Source: Gracilaria gracilis | Lineage: Eukaryota > Rhodophyta > Florideophyceae > Gracilariales > Gracilariaceae | Assembly (NCBI GenBank): GCA_030374805.1 | Contig: JARGSG010000060.1 | Coordinates: 1 to 25,422, forward strand | Length of the DNA stretch: 25,422 nucleotides | Direction of reading: 5' to 3' | In this document: in pieces, positions 10,082-19,657 of the stretch | How positions within the stretch are numbered: position 1 is the stretch's first letter | Layout: each line of letters opens with the position of its first letter | The notes under the pieces: model-generated | Seen by the model: the letters and a program-made list of their open reading frames with translations, nothing else | Told to the model about the DNA's origin: nothing | Databases searched by the model: none | Position numbers and translations under genes: made by a program

Positions 10082-10599
10082 TCTCTCCCCTTCTCAAGCT
10101 GAAACTTCCGACTCGTTCGGCTCTTCACTTCCCATCATGGGTCTATATAATCCGGACTCCGGCGACGAGCCTGCCGACAACTGGGACTCCAACAACTTGG
10201 CACTTGTACAATACTTGGCACCTTCGACTCTCATCGACACAAACATGCCTAACCAACAACAACGACAACCCCGTAACTCCGGTGCTCCCCTCGGGCGGCA
10301 CTGCGCGAATGACAGCTGCCGGTCCGGGGTTCCGGTTGGTGCCCTTGCCCCAATCATCGGGTGCTTCCGCTTCTGGTGCGGCATCCGTCGCGACGACAGC
10401 AACTCCTGATCCAGCTCACGTGTGGGATAGGTTTAACGCAACCGTGCCGACAAATACGGGCGGATGGTCCAGCCTTGGGAGTCTTCGCGTGCGCGATCCT
10501 CACCGCCACAGCGGCCTGTTTGCACAAGCTCCGTGGTTCAATGCCGAAGCCGTTCGGGATGAAGCGTTGATCAACTCCTACAGTGAAGGCTCCTGTTAG
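10032..10599 (+). other. Antisense ORF between integrase and 3' LTR
   Basis: Two overlapping plus-strand frames, opposite to the retrotransposon genes, are open here: 125 codons from 10032 and 187 codons from 10036. The first part reads well in one frame (acidic, Ser/Asp/Pro-rich to about 10270). The second part reads well in the other (Ser/Ala/Thr-rich linker, then DPAHVWDRFNATVP and APWFNAEAVRDE, to TAG at 10597-10599), as though one protein had been split by a single frameshift near 10270. The start lies inside the LTR (which ends at 10081). No family is recognised. It might be an antisense or extra ORF of the element, captured sequence, or chance. Confidence 0.35.
10082..10095 (-). promoter_or_regulatory. 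Polypurine tract of the gypsy element
   Basis: On the minus strand GAGAAGGGGAGAGA lies directly before the 3' LTR. This is the all-purine RNase H-resistant primer for second-strand synthesis and confirms element orientation. Confidence 0.85.
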
Positions 10600-10993
10600 A
10601 GTTCGTCGGTACGAATATATAGCTTGGCCCCAAACATTAAATGTTCCCGGTCGCTACCGGCTCTAGCAAATTCTTTTCATCTTCCCCTCCTCAGTGGGCA
10701 GCACCCCGCGATGGGCGGCTGCTCCTTATTTAAGGGAGGTATTCCGCTTGAAGCGGCAAATTCCAATTCTTCAACTTTCTCTCCTTAGGGCTTCTTCCTG
10801 ATCTTTCTTCTTCTATTTTACTGTATGGTGTCTTGTCTGCCGAAGCGGCAAATGTTCCGCGTAAGCGGCATAGGTAGTGCTGGCGTTAACCCACTTGGGC
10901 TTTGTCGAGCGGTGTCCGGTGTCGACGTGCCAGTCCTCCGGTGGTACTGTAGTACCTTCGAGCGAGGCAGGGTGCTCGATAGGGGTTCAGCCA
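10600..10993. other. Element untranslated stretch, no gene
   Basis: Part of the retrotransposon between the end of integrase and the antisense ORF. Stops occur in all frames. CTTGAAGCGGCAAAT and GCCGAAGCGGCAAAT recur at about 10748 and 10838 as short near-repeats. Nothing else is recognised. Confidence 0.45.
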
Positions 10994-11908
10994 TTACTTC
11001 CAGGCGTCCCTGTGTAGGCAGGGTGAAGGGAACTTATCCAGCGTAGGCTGGGGCTCGACAGCCACCGATGATGGGACACGCGATAAGAAACAATTCGAAC
11101 GGAGAGATCTGGGGTAGTGCGATGAACCTGCGTATTGCATGCATATGTCACCGCATCGGTGTAGAAATCCCATTCGGACGGGGTGGTCGGCGACGAACGT
11201 TCGCAGCGCATTCAGCATAGTGCGATTAAAGCGCTCAACTTGGCCGTCACTTTGCCGATGGTAGGTCGTAGTAAACCAGTTCTTGATGTCAAGTATACGA
11301 TACACGTCCTGAAAGAACTTCGCAGCGAATTGCGACCCCATTATTCGATAGTAAATCAATTGGCGGTCGGTAGACAAAGACCCAGTTGGTTACGAACGCT
11401 TGTGCGACCGCACTGGCGTGTGGTCTTCGTCAGAGGAACTGTTCGCACGAGCTTAGAAAAGCGGTCCGGTTATGACACGTAGAAACCGATTACCTTGGCG
11501 CGTTCGGATAAACTGGCCAAGTATGTCAATCGCCACGAACTCGAGTCGGGCCCTTGCGGGGAAGAATACCAGCTGTTTGGAATACTTTCGCCGTTTGACG
11601 CGGTTCTTTGCCCAACTAGAACATCCACGAGCAGTGGCATACGCATCAAATGTTAGAGCTGGCCAATAGAAGTCCTTTCTGAGGGTGTAGTACAACTTCC
11701 TTCCACCAGGGAGGGCCGATAACTTCGCGTAATGCGACAGATACAAGAGTCTAGATTGTAACGAGTGTGGTATCACAATCTGTGGCCGGTCAGTAACCGT
11801 TCGAACCAAGAATCCTTGGTAGTTCATGACAAAAGGCCGTGGAGCTCCCCCGTTCAGACAGGCACGAACCTTTCTGCAAAACAGGTCCGTGTACTGTTCC
11901 CGGATCAA
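10994..11908 (-). pseudogene. Integrase of the gypsy element, degenerate
   Basis: The first frame (11908-11453) has the zinc-binding HHCC region around LPGGRKLYYTLRKDFYWPAL, where the second His is replaced (the family has GHPG) and the second Cys of the CxxC is Trp (GCSSW), so two of four ligands are gone. It continues to the first catalytic Asp in FVAIDILG (codon 11527-11525). The second frame (11377-10994) has the C-terminal part of the core, TTYHRQSDGQVERFNRTM, with the catalytic Glu. The middle catalytic Asp is Asn (codon 11345-11343), and a one-base gain in a G run at 11339-11336 shifts the frame there. Integrase joins the cDNA to the target. This copy cannot encode an active enzyme. 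No chromodomain was recognised downstream. Confidence 0.88.
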
Positions 11909-12059
11909 TTCTTCCGGGCGTTATTGGTACGAATGATCCTGGCACAGGCTCCGTATCTGAAACGGCTAAGATAGCGTCATTGACGTCCCAATCTTCCGAG
12001 TTTTCATCCTCGGCGTCCTCCATGAGATCATCGACTGGCTCAGCTTCGGCCGTGGACGG

Positions 12060-12406
12060 CAAGCGGGAAAATAAATCAGCCTGAGTGTTCAGGATTCCCT
12101 TCTTGTACTGCACGTCGAAGTCGAATTCCGAGAACCGGAGTCTCCACCGCATCAAGTGGCCAGAAGGCTCCGCAATGGAGAAAAGCCCTCGCAGGGCCGA
12201 ATGGTCGGTATGGACGGTAAAGTGGCCTCCCATGAGATACGGTCGCTAGTTCTGAAGAGCCCAGAGAACTGCCAAGCACTCTTTTTCGGGTACCGAGTAA
12301 TTCCTTTCATGCACATTAAGGCTTCGCGACCAAAAACCAATGGAAGTCGTTCTTCATTCTCCGTGGTCTGAAACAGAGAACAGCCGATCTAGAAATTGCT
12401 GGCATC
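12060..12406 (-). pseudogene. RNase H domain of the gypsy element, degenerate
   Basis: Begins with DASNF (Asp codon 12406-12404, the first catalytic residue of the RNase H fold), then a TAG at 12391-12389. The reading then passes through NYSVPEKECLAVLWAL, a second TAG at 12248-12246, and HFTVHTDHSALRGLF. That last stretch carries the family's TDH, and AEPSGHLMRWRLRFSEF follows. One frame change lies near 12310. RNase H would degrade the RNA of the RNA/DNA hybrid during replication. A ~90-residue acidic linker follows before integrase. Confidence 0.85.
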
Positions 12407-13627
12407 AATATTGATGGCGTACGGCAGTCCGAGTTTCGGCAAGGAAAGAATTGTCGGCGACCTTACTGCCTCAATGAGCGATGAGGATGCCGTTGCCTCG
12501 CGTTCACCTAATGGTTCCAGTTTGACTGGCTGTCTCTTTCCCAAGAGTTCATTCAAAGCAGCTGCTATATCCGCGAAGTGCGGGATAAAACGACGGTAGA
12601 CATTGCAAAGGCCGAGGAAGGATCGGAGTTCCGTTTGAGTCCGTGGGTGTTTAGCCTCCTTGAGGGACCGCACACGTACAGCGTCTATCGATAGCCGTCC
12701 CGTACGGATTATGTGGCCGAGATATTTCACGGTATCGGTAAAGAACTCGCACTTCTTCCACTTCAGCGTAATACCTGCATCTCGCAGGACTCGCTTCACT
12801 TCCCGAACGTGGGACAAGTGCTCTTCCAGGTTACTGGAGAACACAGTGATTTCATCCAGGTATGTGAGGCACGTTTTCCACTTAAAGCGGGCACGCAAGA
12901 TATCAACTGCTCTTTGGAAAGTGGCGGGGGCGTTCGTGATCCCAAAGGGCATCCGGTTGAATCGGTACAGTCCTCGATGACATACAAACGCCGTCATATC
13001 ACGGTCCTCTGCCCTTACTGGGACTTGCCAATATCCCCAGTTTGCGTCGAGGGTCTTCAACACCTTTGCGCTTCCTAGCTAATCGATACATTTGTCCATC
13101 CTCGGGATAGGATACACGTCTTTGACGGTAGCCACGTTAAGCTTGCGGTAATCGATACAAAAATTCCAAGATCCATGGCCTTTCGGAGTGAGTACCACGG
13201 GCGAGGCCCATGGCGACTGAGCCATTTCAATGACTCCGCCGCGGAGCATCTTCTCGACTTGAGTCTTCTCTTCTTCCCGAGCTGTCGGTCCTGCCCTGTA
13301 AAGGTTTTGCGATATTGGCCGAGTGTTCGACAGCAAATCTATCCAATTTTCGATGATTCCAATCTTCCCGGTCAAAGTGCAGAGACTTGAGCTCCTGGAT
13401 GGGGTCCATATTCTAAGATCCAGGTGATTCTGGCCTTCCTTCCGACGGTGTTGGCGTTGCTTCTGTCGCCGAGTTCGGCACTTCTTTACCCGACGAGTTC
13501 GGTGCAGTGTCTTCCGACGAATTCTTCGGCACGGTTGCGGCTGATAGAAGCTCAGCGCACTTCCCCTCTCCCTCCTCAGCTTCGAGAATTCCGAGAACCT
13601 GGGCGGTAGAGACCTGTGTGGGTACAA
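12389..13627 (-). pseudogene. Reverse transcriptase of the gypsy element, degenerate
   Basis: One minus-strand frame runs from about 13627 to 12389 with a single TAG at 13081-13079 inside the RT domain. Visible blocks are SPWASPVVLTPKG, FCIDYRKLN and the first catalytic Asp in LKTLDANWGYWQVP. These are followed by FNRMPFGITNAPATFQRA and the YxDD box at 12862-12851, then TLKWKKCEFF, VKYLGHII, and the connection segment SFLGLCNVYRRFIPHF. The active-site box is YLDE instead of YLDD: the second Asp has become Glu by a GAT to GAA change. With the nonsense codon, this points to an inactive enzyme. The bases just before the RT blocks (13627-13410) encode a Ser/Arg-rich, poorly conserved linker. Confidence 0.92.
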
Positions 13628-13760
13628 TAGCCACCGGATGTTGTAACATAGAACGAATGACCTGGTTCTTCATCAACCTTTGCTGAGAGGAGCTGAAAAT
13701 AGCAACCAATACCCGGAAGGGCTATTCTGGCTCGACAAAGTACAATCCCATTCGCAAGGA

Positions 13761-14297
13761 CTACGTTCTGCCTTTTGTAAAGGATAGGCAATAGTTGAAC
13801 CGTTTGTGAGCCATGCTGTGCGGAGGTAACCTTAATCGAATCTGGGATTCCGGGGGAATGCAAATAAACCGAGCCACTCGGAGCTTCGTCGAAGAGCGGT
13901 GGGATTCCGACGGCGGTTGAGCCACCGGCAGTGGAACTTGCTTCTTGAAAGCCTGTCGTAAAGGTCGCCGAACGATTGGCACAGTTGCGCCGTCCTCCAG
14001 CTTGATGTTTATATTCCGTGGTCGAATTGCTTCGACAAAACGGTCCCAGAAATCACATCCGGGTATTACTGGCGCAGCTAGACGCTTGCAAACGAGGAAG
14101 TCCAGGCGGACAACGCAACAACCAAGTGTGACAATCAGGTCAATTACTCCCACGATGGAAAGTGGCCTATTGTTTGCATCCGGTATATCGGTTGGAGGAG
14201 CCGGGCGAATCTGAGACCATAGCTGCGGCGGAATAAGCGTTTGAACGAAAAAGTTTGGACCATCACCCGTATCAAGAAAGGATAACTGCCGAACCAT
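13761..14297 (-). pseudogene. Aspartic protease region of the gypsy element
   Basis: The minus-strand frame begins near 14297 and shows the retroviral-type aspartic protease active site LDTGDGPNFFV (D-T-G codons 14273-14265). About 75 residues later comes the second conserved block VIPGCDFWDRF, equivalent to the usual ILGxDFL. The enzyme would act as a dimer to cut the Gag-Pol precursor. The DTG triad is intact, but the frame is not joined to gag or RT because stops and shifts lie at 13761 and between 14300 and 14550. Confidence 0.8.
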
Positions 14298-14547
14298 ATA
14301 ATGGTCGGATACACCGAGGTCGGCAAAAACTTTGTAGTTTCGTTTCGCCTGACCAGGACTCTATCCGGGGCACGGAAGATGCGTGACCGTACCCATAGGC
14401 GACGGAGAACACCGAGGTATTCCGAGTCCCTGTCTGTCGTGGCCATCTTCCTCGTGAGGATCGTGACCGGAGAGCGAGGTTTTGCAGCCTCCGGCGCGCC
14501 CGAGCCCGACTTTGATTGCGCCGCTCCTTCAAAGGAAGCTCCCATGC

Positions 14548-16550
14548 TCAGTTTTTCTGAGCATCGCCGCCATTCAGCGGAACTATTTGGCCCGCCAGTG
14601 CGGCTGGCGCTTCCCCTTTAGGCGGCGAAGGTTCCTGTTTTCCAGGCAGAGTATCTGCCCTCACACAAAGGTACGACTTGTCGGGAACACTTTTCCGTTC
14701 GGCGGGCGTCAACGACCCATAATAGAGAACAATTTTTTCCATCTCTCTGAATGGTAACATACAGTTCTGTTCGTAACAAATATGGCATATGAGCTGACGA
14801 AGAGAATACGCATTGGGCGGCCTTCGCTCCTGTCTCGGGGGTAGGGACCCTTCCAACCGGGACCGAAGTTTCTATGTCCCCCAGAGTGCGGCACAGACAA
14901 TGGCGGAACATGATACCGGCGTACAGAGCGGCGCCTAAATCTTCGGTAGTCGGTCCCATCGTAGATGGCAGGTCCGACGTTGCCAGCGATTGCTCACTAT
15001 GCACTAAGTGCACGTTGTCGTAGTTGGCGTGGGCTAACACTTTCGACTGAGGCTGTGATGGATCCCTCTCTTCCAAATGGAAGAGTCGGCGTGAGCGAAA
15101 CTTAATGCCGGTGCGTGCTCGGGACGCATCACCCTCAGCTTAGGCAAATTGAACCAGCTCCAGGTAGGAGACCTGGCGCTTATTCTCCCGATACCGGGCA
15201 ACCAAAGTCCTAATCGAAGGAACCAAGCCATCTACAAACATGGTACATCGCTCGGCCGCAGAGTAGACGTTTCCGCAGCAGTGGAAGGCCTTATTCAGCC
15301 GTGTAGAATAAACGGTCTCCGTCTCTTCCTGTCCTTTCTTCGTGTCGCCCAATGCGATTATAACATCTTGAATTGCGTTTCCTGGCGCATAGGATCGCAT
15401 AAGGTACTGCACAGCCTCTGGTCAGCAGTTTACTCCTCATTCAGAGGCACGAGACGATCCGCGGACCGAGTTGTACTGGTCCCCGGCCATACCTTTTAAA
15501 ACGTAAGGCAGTGCAATGTAGGCTTGTGCCTCGGACATCCGGAGTATATCGGCTTCCCCCACATATCGGGCGAGAAAATCCAACACAAGGATTGGATCCT
15601 GCCCAGAGAACTTATTGGGCTTCAGTGTGAGCTCAAGTCGCTTGATGTGGTCTTTCAATCGTGTAGATCCGCGAGGGGTTCTCTCTCCACTGGAGTCTTC
15701 CAGCCGATAATATCGGTACGGCAACAATTTGCGATACAGTAGATTCGTCGGCTTTAATTCCTTGAGTCCAAAGTGCTTCCGTCCTTTCGTGCGGCTCCGG
15801 ACAACGGCTTGCGTGGCCTCGGTGGCTCGAGAGCGGGTAGCACGAGAGCGTGGGGGCTCGTCCTCACATTCCGAGTAATCGGCAGACGAATCCCTGACTC
15901 GGGCATCAGACTCAGAGGATGAAGAAGAAGACGAATCAGGTTCCAACTTAACCTTTCTCTTCTTTCCCGCATGGTGGTCCTTGGAGCGGTCTGACTTCCG
16001 AGAACCTCAGGAAGCCGGTACGCAGGGCGCCACAGCATCGTCGATGATGGTGTGCTCGACCCTTTCAAGATGGGCCGCTAAGCGGTTTTAAACGATCAGT
16101 TGCCTGCTCAGGCAGGACAGCCGATACTTTTCGGTCCCCCATGATCTGGTTGATATCAGACCGTAAGAAACAGACGTCTTCCGAAACATCCGGAACATCG
16201 GCTTCGTATAGCCGTTGCCGAAGTTTCGTAATGTCGTGAATGAGAGCCACGCGAGAGTTCTACATCACGCACACTTTTGCCTCTTATTCACGGAGGGTAT
16301 ACTCGTCGGACCTCGACGACATGGCTCCAGCCGCTCGCGCGGGATTAGCCGGTCCTTGAGCCGGTGGGGCCCCATTGTTGGAACGGGGGCCCCGGGAAGC
16401 CTGTGATTGGGCGTTATCACCCGGGACGTTCAGTACATCCGTTGGTATTGGCGCTAGGCTCTGAGCCAGTCCAGATTATTCCGGTGGTCCGGCATTTGGG
16501 CCAGGTGCAGACCCCGCCTTCGAACGACCATTGTTACAGCGAGATGTCAT
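14548..16550 (-). pseudogene. Gag of the gypsy element, degenerate
   Basis: The minus-strand ATG at 16550-16548 opens a low-complexity Gly/Pro/Ala/Asn-rich N-terminus with several stops (TAA, TAG). An Asp/Ser-rich region follows, with an SV40-like basic cluster KKRKVK (15965-15948) that could be a nuclear localisation signal. The capsid-like domain comes next (KPNKFSGQDPILVLDFLARY near 15640), continuing in another frame at 15412-15140 (ETVYSTRLNKAF and RCTMFVDGLVPSIRTL), as in retrotransposon Gag proteins. Near 14790 a CHICYEQNC segment may be a damaged zinc knuckle. At least three frame changes and several nonsense codons occur. Gag would form the particle that packages element RNA. Confidence 0.78.
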
Positions 16551-16680
16551 AGTATGCCGAAGCAATCGGGCGAATTGAACGAACAATTACGGCTTCCATT
16601 AATGGTCTAAAGCGGATACTCCCTATGTAGAGGGATTCAAAAAGCAGTTTCCACTCCGACCAAAGATGGCAAGAGAGCCG

Positions 16681-16699
16681 ATTCTAAATCGGGAGACCA
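16681..16699 (-). promoter_or_regulatory. tRNA primer-binding site
   Basis: Two bases after the 5' LTR end, the minus strand reads TGGTCTCCCGATTTAGAAT. Its complement, on the plus strand, ends in ...ACCA and has CGATTC correctly placed for T-loop positions 56-61, so it is the 3' end of a tRNA. The pairing fits 19-21 bases. Acceptor-stem bases TCGGGAG and T-stem bases TAAA do not let me name the isotype. Confidence 0.75.
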
Positions 16700-16701
16700 C
16701 T

Positions 16702-17551
16702 TGTGGGGCAAAGCCGGGAACGGAAAGAAAGAACACAAACTGCGCCAGCGGCTACGCGCACAATGTGTTCAGCCTTGCTCCCTATAGGGGCAGAGCAGTG
16801 GCAGAACCCTCCGATGAGGCGGAAACGTGCCGGGTGTAACTCCGGGTGGCCTCTTTCTGACTTACAGACGTAGGTTGGGGTTGGCAATCGGGGAGCCAAA
16901 AGGATGGAATCGACTGGGTGTGGCGTACCCTTTAACGGACAGGGCGAAGAAGTAGGTAGCAAAACGAGCCGCACTGCGGAGCACAGACTCGTGAGAGCGG
17001 GGAATTCCCGGGGCAAAAAGGGCAAACTTGTACAACAGGGCAAAGTGTAGCAAAGCCGTAAGACGGAAAACGGAAAAGATACACGAAAGAATGATAGATA
17101 AATGGCCGTAACGAGGGATCGGTGCTTCTCATTGACGGAGGTGGATAAATTGTCCGGATAAGCGGCGGTGCTCCCCGGGAATGGGGCGGAAGACCGTCCG
17201 CAAGCGGACCTCAAGCTAAAGCCATGGCCTCGTTGGGGGCTTACTTCCCGCACAGTGGCGGCAAGTGCCGCCACTTATATATGGCTAACAAATATCAACT
17301 AAAATATCTAAGTACCTGGCACGCCGGCCAACACTACCCACGTGTTCCACTGTGGCACTTTTGGAACGGCGCATCCGGTAGTCGGGCGCGGGGCACACAC
17401 GTGTTACGCTAATCATACCCTTCGTAGGCGGATCCCTAATCCAGGCCAAATAGGCAAGTAGACTTCAAATAATTTGAAGTTCAGCCGAAAAATTACAACA
17501 GATATATGAGTGGCAACCTCCTCAGTCCCTGCCAAGGGCAATTGCTCTACA
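16702..17551 (-). repeat. 5' LTR of the gypsy element
   Basis: 850 bp, matching 9234-10081. On the plus strand it begins TGTGGGGC and ends CTCTACA, the canonical TG...CA. TATATAAG on the minus strand at 17281-17274 and CACGTG boxes at 17339-17344 and 17398-17403 form a plausible promoter. The ~196-codon minus-strand ORF that spans most of the LTR (17274-16684) has low-complexity composition and is unlikely to be a protein. Confidence 0.93.
17255..17281 (-). promoter_or_regulatory. LTR promoter: TATA box plus palindrome
   Basis: Minus-strand TATATAAG (17281-17274) runs directly into a perfect 9-bp inverted repeat GTGGCGGCA-AG-TGCCGCCAC (plus 17255-17274). A CACGTG box lies 58 bp upstream. The same arrangement is kept in the other LTR although the LTRs have diverged. 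This supports function as promoter or as a transcript hairpin. Confidence 0.6.
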
Positions 17552-18012
17552 GTATTTGCACAACACCACATGCAGCTACATGTTCAGTGCCAACCCTACA
17601 GTCGTCCCCTTGAGACAGGGGATAGTTATTGCTCAAAAGCACCCCACAAAAAGTTAAATCACCAGAGCCACCCCTGCAGTCATCTCTTGAAGATCGGTAT
17701 TAGGCAAAAGCACACGACATGGGGCTACATCATCAGTGCCACCCTCTACAGTCATCTCTTTGGGATAGGTTTTACTCAAGAGCATACCACATGAATATAC
17801 AACATCAGTGCCAGTCCTACAGACATTTTTCTGAGATGGATATTACTCAAGAGCACCTCAAATGGTGCTACATCATTAGTGTCAGCTGTACAGTCATCTG
17901 TGTGAGTTATTGTTGCTCAAGAGCACAACACCTGGGGCTACATCGTTAGTGCAAGCCGTACAGTCATCTTTTCGAGATAGGAGATAGTTATTGCTCAATA
18001 TCACACCACAGA
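17552..18012. repeat. ~71-bp minisatellite, right half
   Basis: About six further degenerate copies of the unit seen at 8955-9233. Each has CAC(A/C)CCACATGG-like starts, a CAGTGCCA segment, CTACAGTCATCT, and TTGAGATAGTTATTGCTCAAGAG. The first copy starts inside the unit exactly where the left half ended, confirming that the LTR element split the array. Unit length varies from about 70 to 88 bp. Confidence 0.9.
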
Positions 18013-18552
18013 ATAGTCTGGTAACCATGTCCGCCTGTGCTGCGTAAGTCTTTCATTACTAGTTCTTATTTGTTTACAAATCATGAAACTGACATCGTCT
18101 TCGTCTTCCTCCTCAACGATGCACAAGATTATTGGGAGACTACCACGAATACTCCACGGTGTAAATGTGAATATTTCATGTGTCGAGCCGTCTAATACTC
18201 ACCAATGTGGAAGTTGAAGCTGCACTTGGTGGAAAACTCTCCATTTTGCCCTAGCGCGTCAAACTAGACACGATGGAATAGTAACTAGTAGTTCCTGCGC
18301 CACAAAACTAGGCGAACCAAACAATTTATTCCAAAATTTTAATTACTACATCTTGGTAAATATCGAAAAAATTAAGAAAGCAAACCAAGCAAAAATCTGC
18401 CAGAACATAGCCAAAAACTAGCACGCGCAAGAGACAAACATTTAACACTAAAAGACCGCAAGCAACGGAAATGGTGGTCGAAAGCCTGACCCAAAAGTAG
18501 AGCTCGGGATTGTACACGGTAGACGTCCACTCGAGGAAGGATAACCGGACGT
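18013..18552. other. No gene recognised
   Basis: A/T-rich spacer without a credible coding frame, RNA gene or repeat. A 63-codon minus-strand frame rich in Leu/Phe/Val (18326-18517) is the only open stretch and looks like chance. Confidence 0.4.
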
Positions 18553-18972
18553 TTACGGCGATACCATTGACCCCATGGGTGCATACCCGCCCGATGGCGA
18601 AATGCCTCCGTACGGTACGTAAGTTTTCCCTATCTCAGCGGTGTGTGAGTATCCGAACGGTATATTCTGACCGTGCGGTGAATTCGCAACCAAGTGATTA
18701 CGACCGTACGGGACAGACGGGGGCGCGTGCGAAACCCGAGTTGCAAATTGCGCTGCATACCGACGCTGAACTGGCACTAACCCCAACACTGCCGGGCGGA
18801 TAGTTCCCGGGTTTTACTCGGAGCCCTGCTCATCTGAAGGCTTGTTCGCAATACTCTTGGCCTGACGGATTGCAACGCCAACCAGTTCGTGTTCGGTATC
18901 CTTTCCAGCGCTTGTCTGCGACTCCTGCACGAGCTGCAACAAAGCTGGTGCGTGTTACTCAGTCTGAGCGGC
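18553..18972 (-). pseudogene. C-terminal tail of an unknown gene, Pro/Gly/Tyr-rich
   Basis: One minus-strand frame reads as protein for about 138 codons, crossed by only two TAA stops (18957-18955 and 18816-18814). Upstream of the second stop it is a helical, Gln/Glu/Ala-rich segment (LLQLVQES, then TEHELVGVAIRQAKSIANK, then DEQGSE). Downstream it becomes a Tyr-Gly-Pro-rich tail with recurring PYG, PFGYS and GGYAP motifs, ending at TAA 18555-18553. Such tails occur in RNA-binding or phase-separating proteins, but no domain is recognised. Because the frame is kept across both stops, it is more likely a recently inactivated gene end than chance. Confidence 0.45.
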
Positions 18973-19060
18973 ATCGCAATTACTGTTTCCGTTCAAAGTT
19001 CATCACCTTTTATACGGAACCGGAGTCGGGGACGCTCGCTCGAGAACCGACAACGGGAAG

Positions 19061-19555
19061 TCACGGCGGGATTGCGCTACCAATGTCAACCAATGCTGCA
19101 CACTGTATTATAGTCGAACCAGTCAGTAAAAATATATACAAGATGGGTTGTTGGCCAGTGATGTGACAGTGCAGTTTGCACAGCCACGTGTATGGTTTGG
19201 AGGTGGTTGCCGGACGGACTGATGAGTAGCACAAATATAAGACGTGGAAAGGTTGGCTCTCTACCGGGCTGTGGCAGTGGAAGTGGATCAATCGCACAGT
19301 AGCAATATGGCACGAAGACCCGATCTTCATTTTTAGCTCAGATCTCGCCGCCGCCTTGCAGTAATCTCGAACTATCTTCTGCCGAACATATTCCTTCTTA
19401 CTTTGGATTGCCCCCAGACCGCACCCTATGTTCCCTCCCGAATTTTGTAGGGCCACCGTACCCTTTGCACGAGCCTGTACGTGGGTGGCATTACCAACTG
19501 TCCATTGTTCTCTAAACCCGACCCGTGCACAAAGGGTGCGAGTCATCGTCCGCAC
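19061..19555 (-). CDS. Doubtful ORF, unknown function
   Basis: A 164-codon minus-strand open frame. It has an Arg/Lys-rich middle (KKEYVRQKIVRDYCKAAARSE) and a Cys/His-rich second half without a regular metal-binding spacing. It is not in frame with the tail at 18553-18972, so it could be an upstream exon of that gene only if a splice lay between. No family is recognised, and chance cannot be excluded. Confidence 0.25.
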   Translation of the reverse strand: MRTMTRTLCARVGFREQWTVGNATHVQARAKGTVALQNSGGNIGCGLGAIQSKKEYVRQKIVRDYCKAAARSELKMKIGSSCHIATVRLIHFHCHSPVESQPFHVLYLCYSSVRPATTSKPYTWLCKLHCHITGQQPILYIFLLTGSTIIQCAALVDIGSAIPP

Positions 19556-19657
19556 GGAAAGATAAGTGAAGGTTTTATAGTTGAAAAAAACTCTACAAAG
19601 GACGCATCAGGCGCCCCTTTCGACGCCCAGTATCCGGTTTTGGTGGGCCGCCGCATA

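Larger units (their letters stand above)
9234..17551 (-). mobile_element. Ty3/gypsy LTR retrotransposon, complete but decayed
   Basis: An 8.3-kb element on the minus strand bounded by direct repeats of about 850 bp. In minus orientation the order is 5' LTR (17551-16702), primer-binding site, gag, protease, reverse transcriptase, RNase H, integrase, a ~900-base untranslated stretch, polypurine tract, 3' LTR (10081-9234). Protease before RT before RNase H before integrase is the Ty3/gypsy order. Flanks TTATT (9229-9233) and GTATT (17552-17556) are a 5-bp target duplication with one change. The LTRs differ at roughly one base in ten by eye, and the genes carry stops, frameshifts and active-site changes, so the copy is old and not autonomous. 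It was inserted into a ~71-bp minisatellite. Confidence 0.93.

Noticed and set aside
5340..13081. Recoding of TAG as a sense codon, suggested by TAG stops at 5717, 5342, 13081, 12391 and 12248 inside otherwise open frames
   Set aside because: Other relics are interrupted by TGA and TAA as well, and both PLE ORF ends use TAG as a natural terminator after DDEDD. Random nonsense mutation explains the pattern.
16684..17274. A 196-codon minus-strand ORF across the 5' LTR
   Set aside because: The same frame is broken in the other LTR, the composition is low-complexity Ser/Pro/Arg/Leu, and no motif is present; it is untranslated LTR sequence.
8955..18012. CRISPR-like array of ~71-bp units
   Set aside because: The units are contiguous tandem repeats without unique spacers and the context is eukaryotic.
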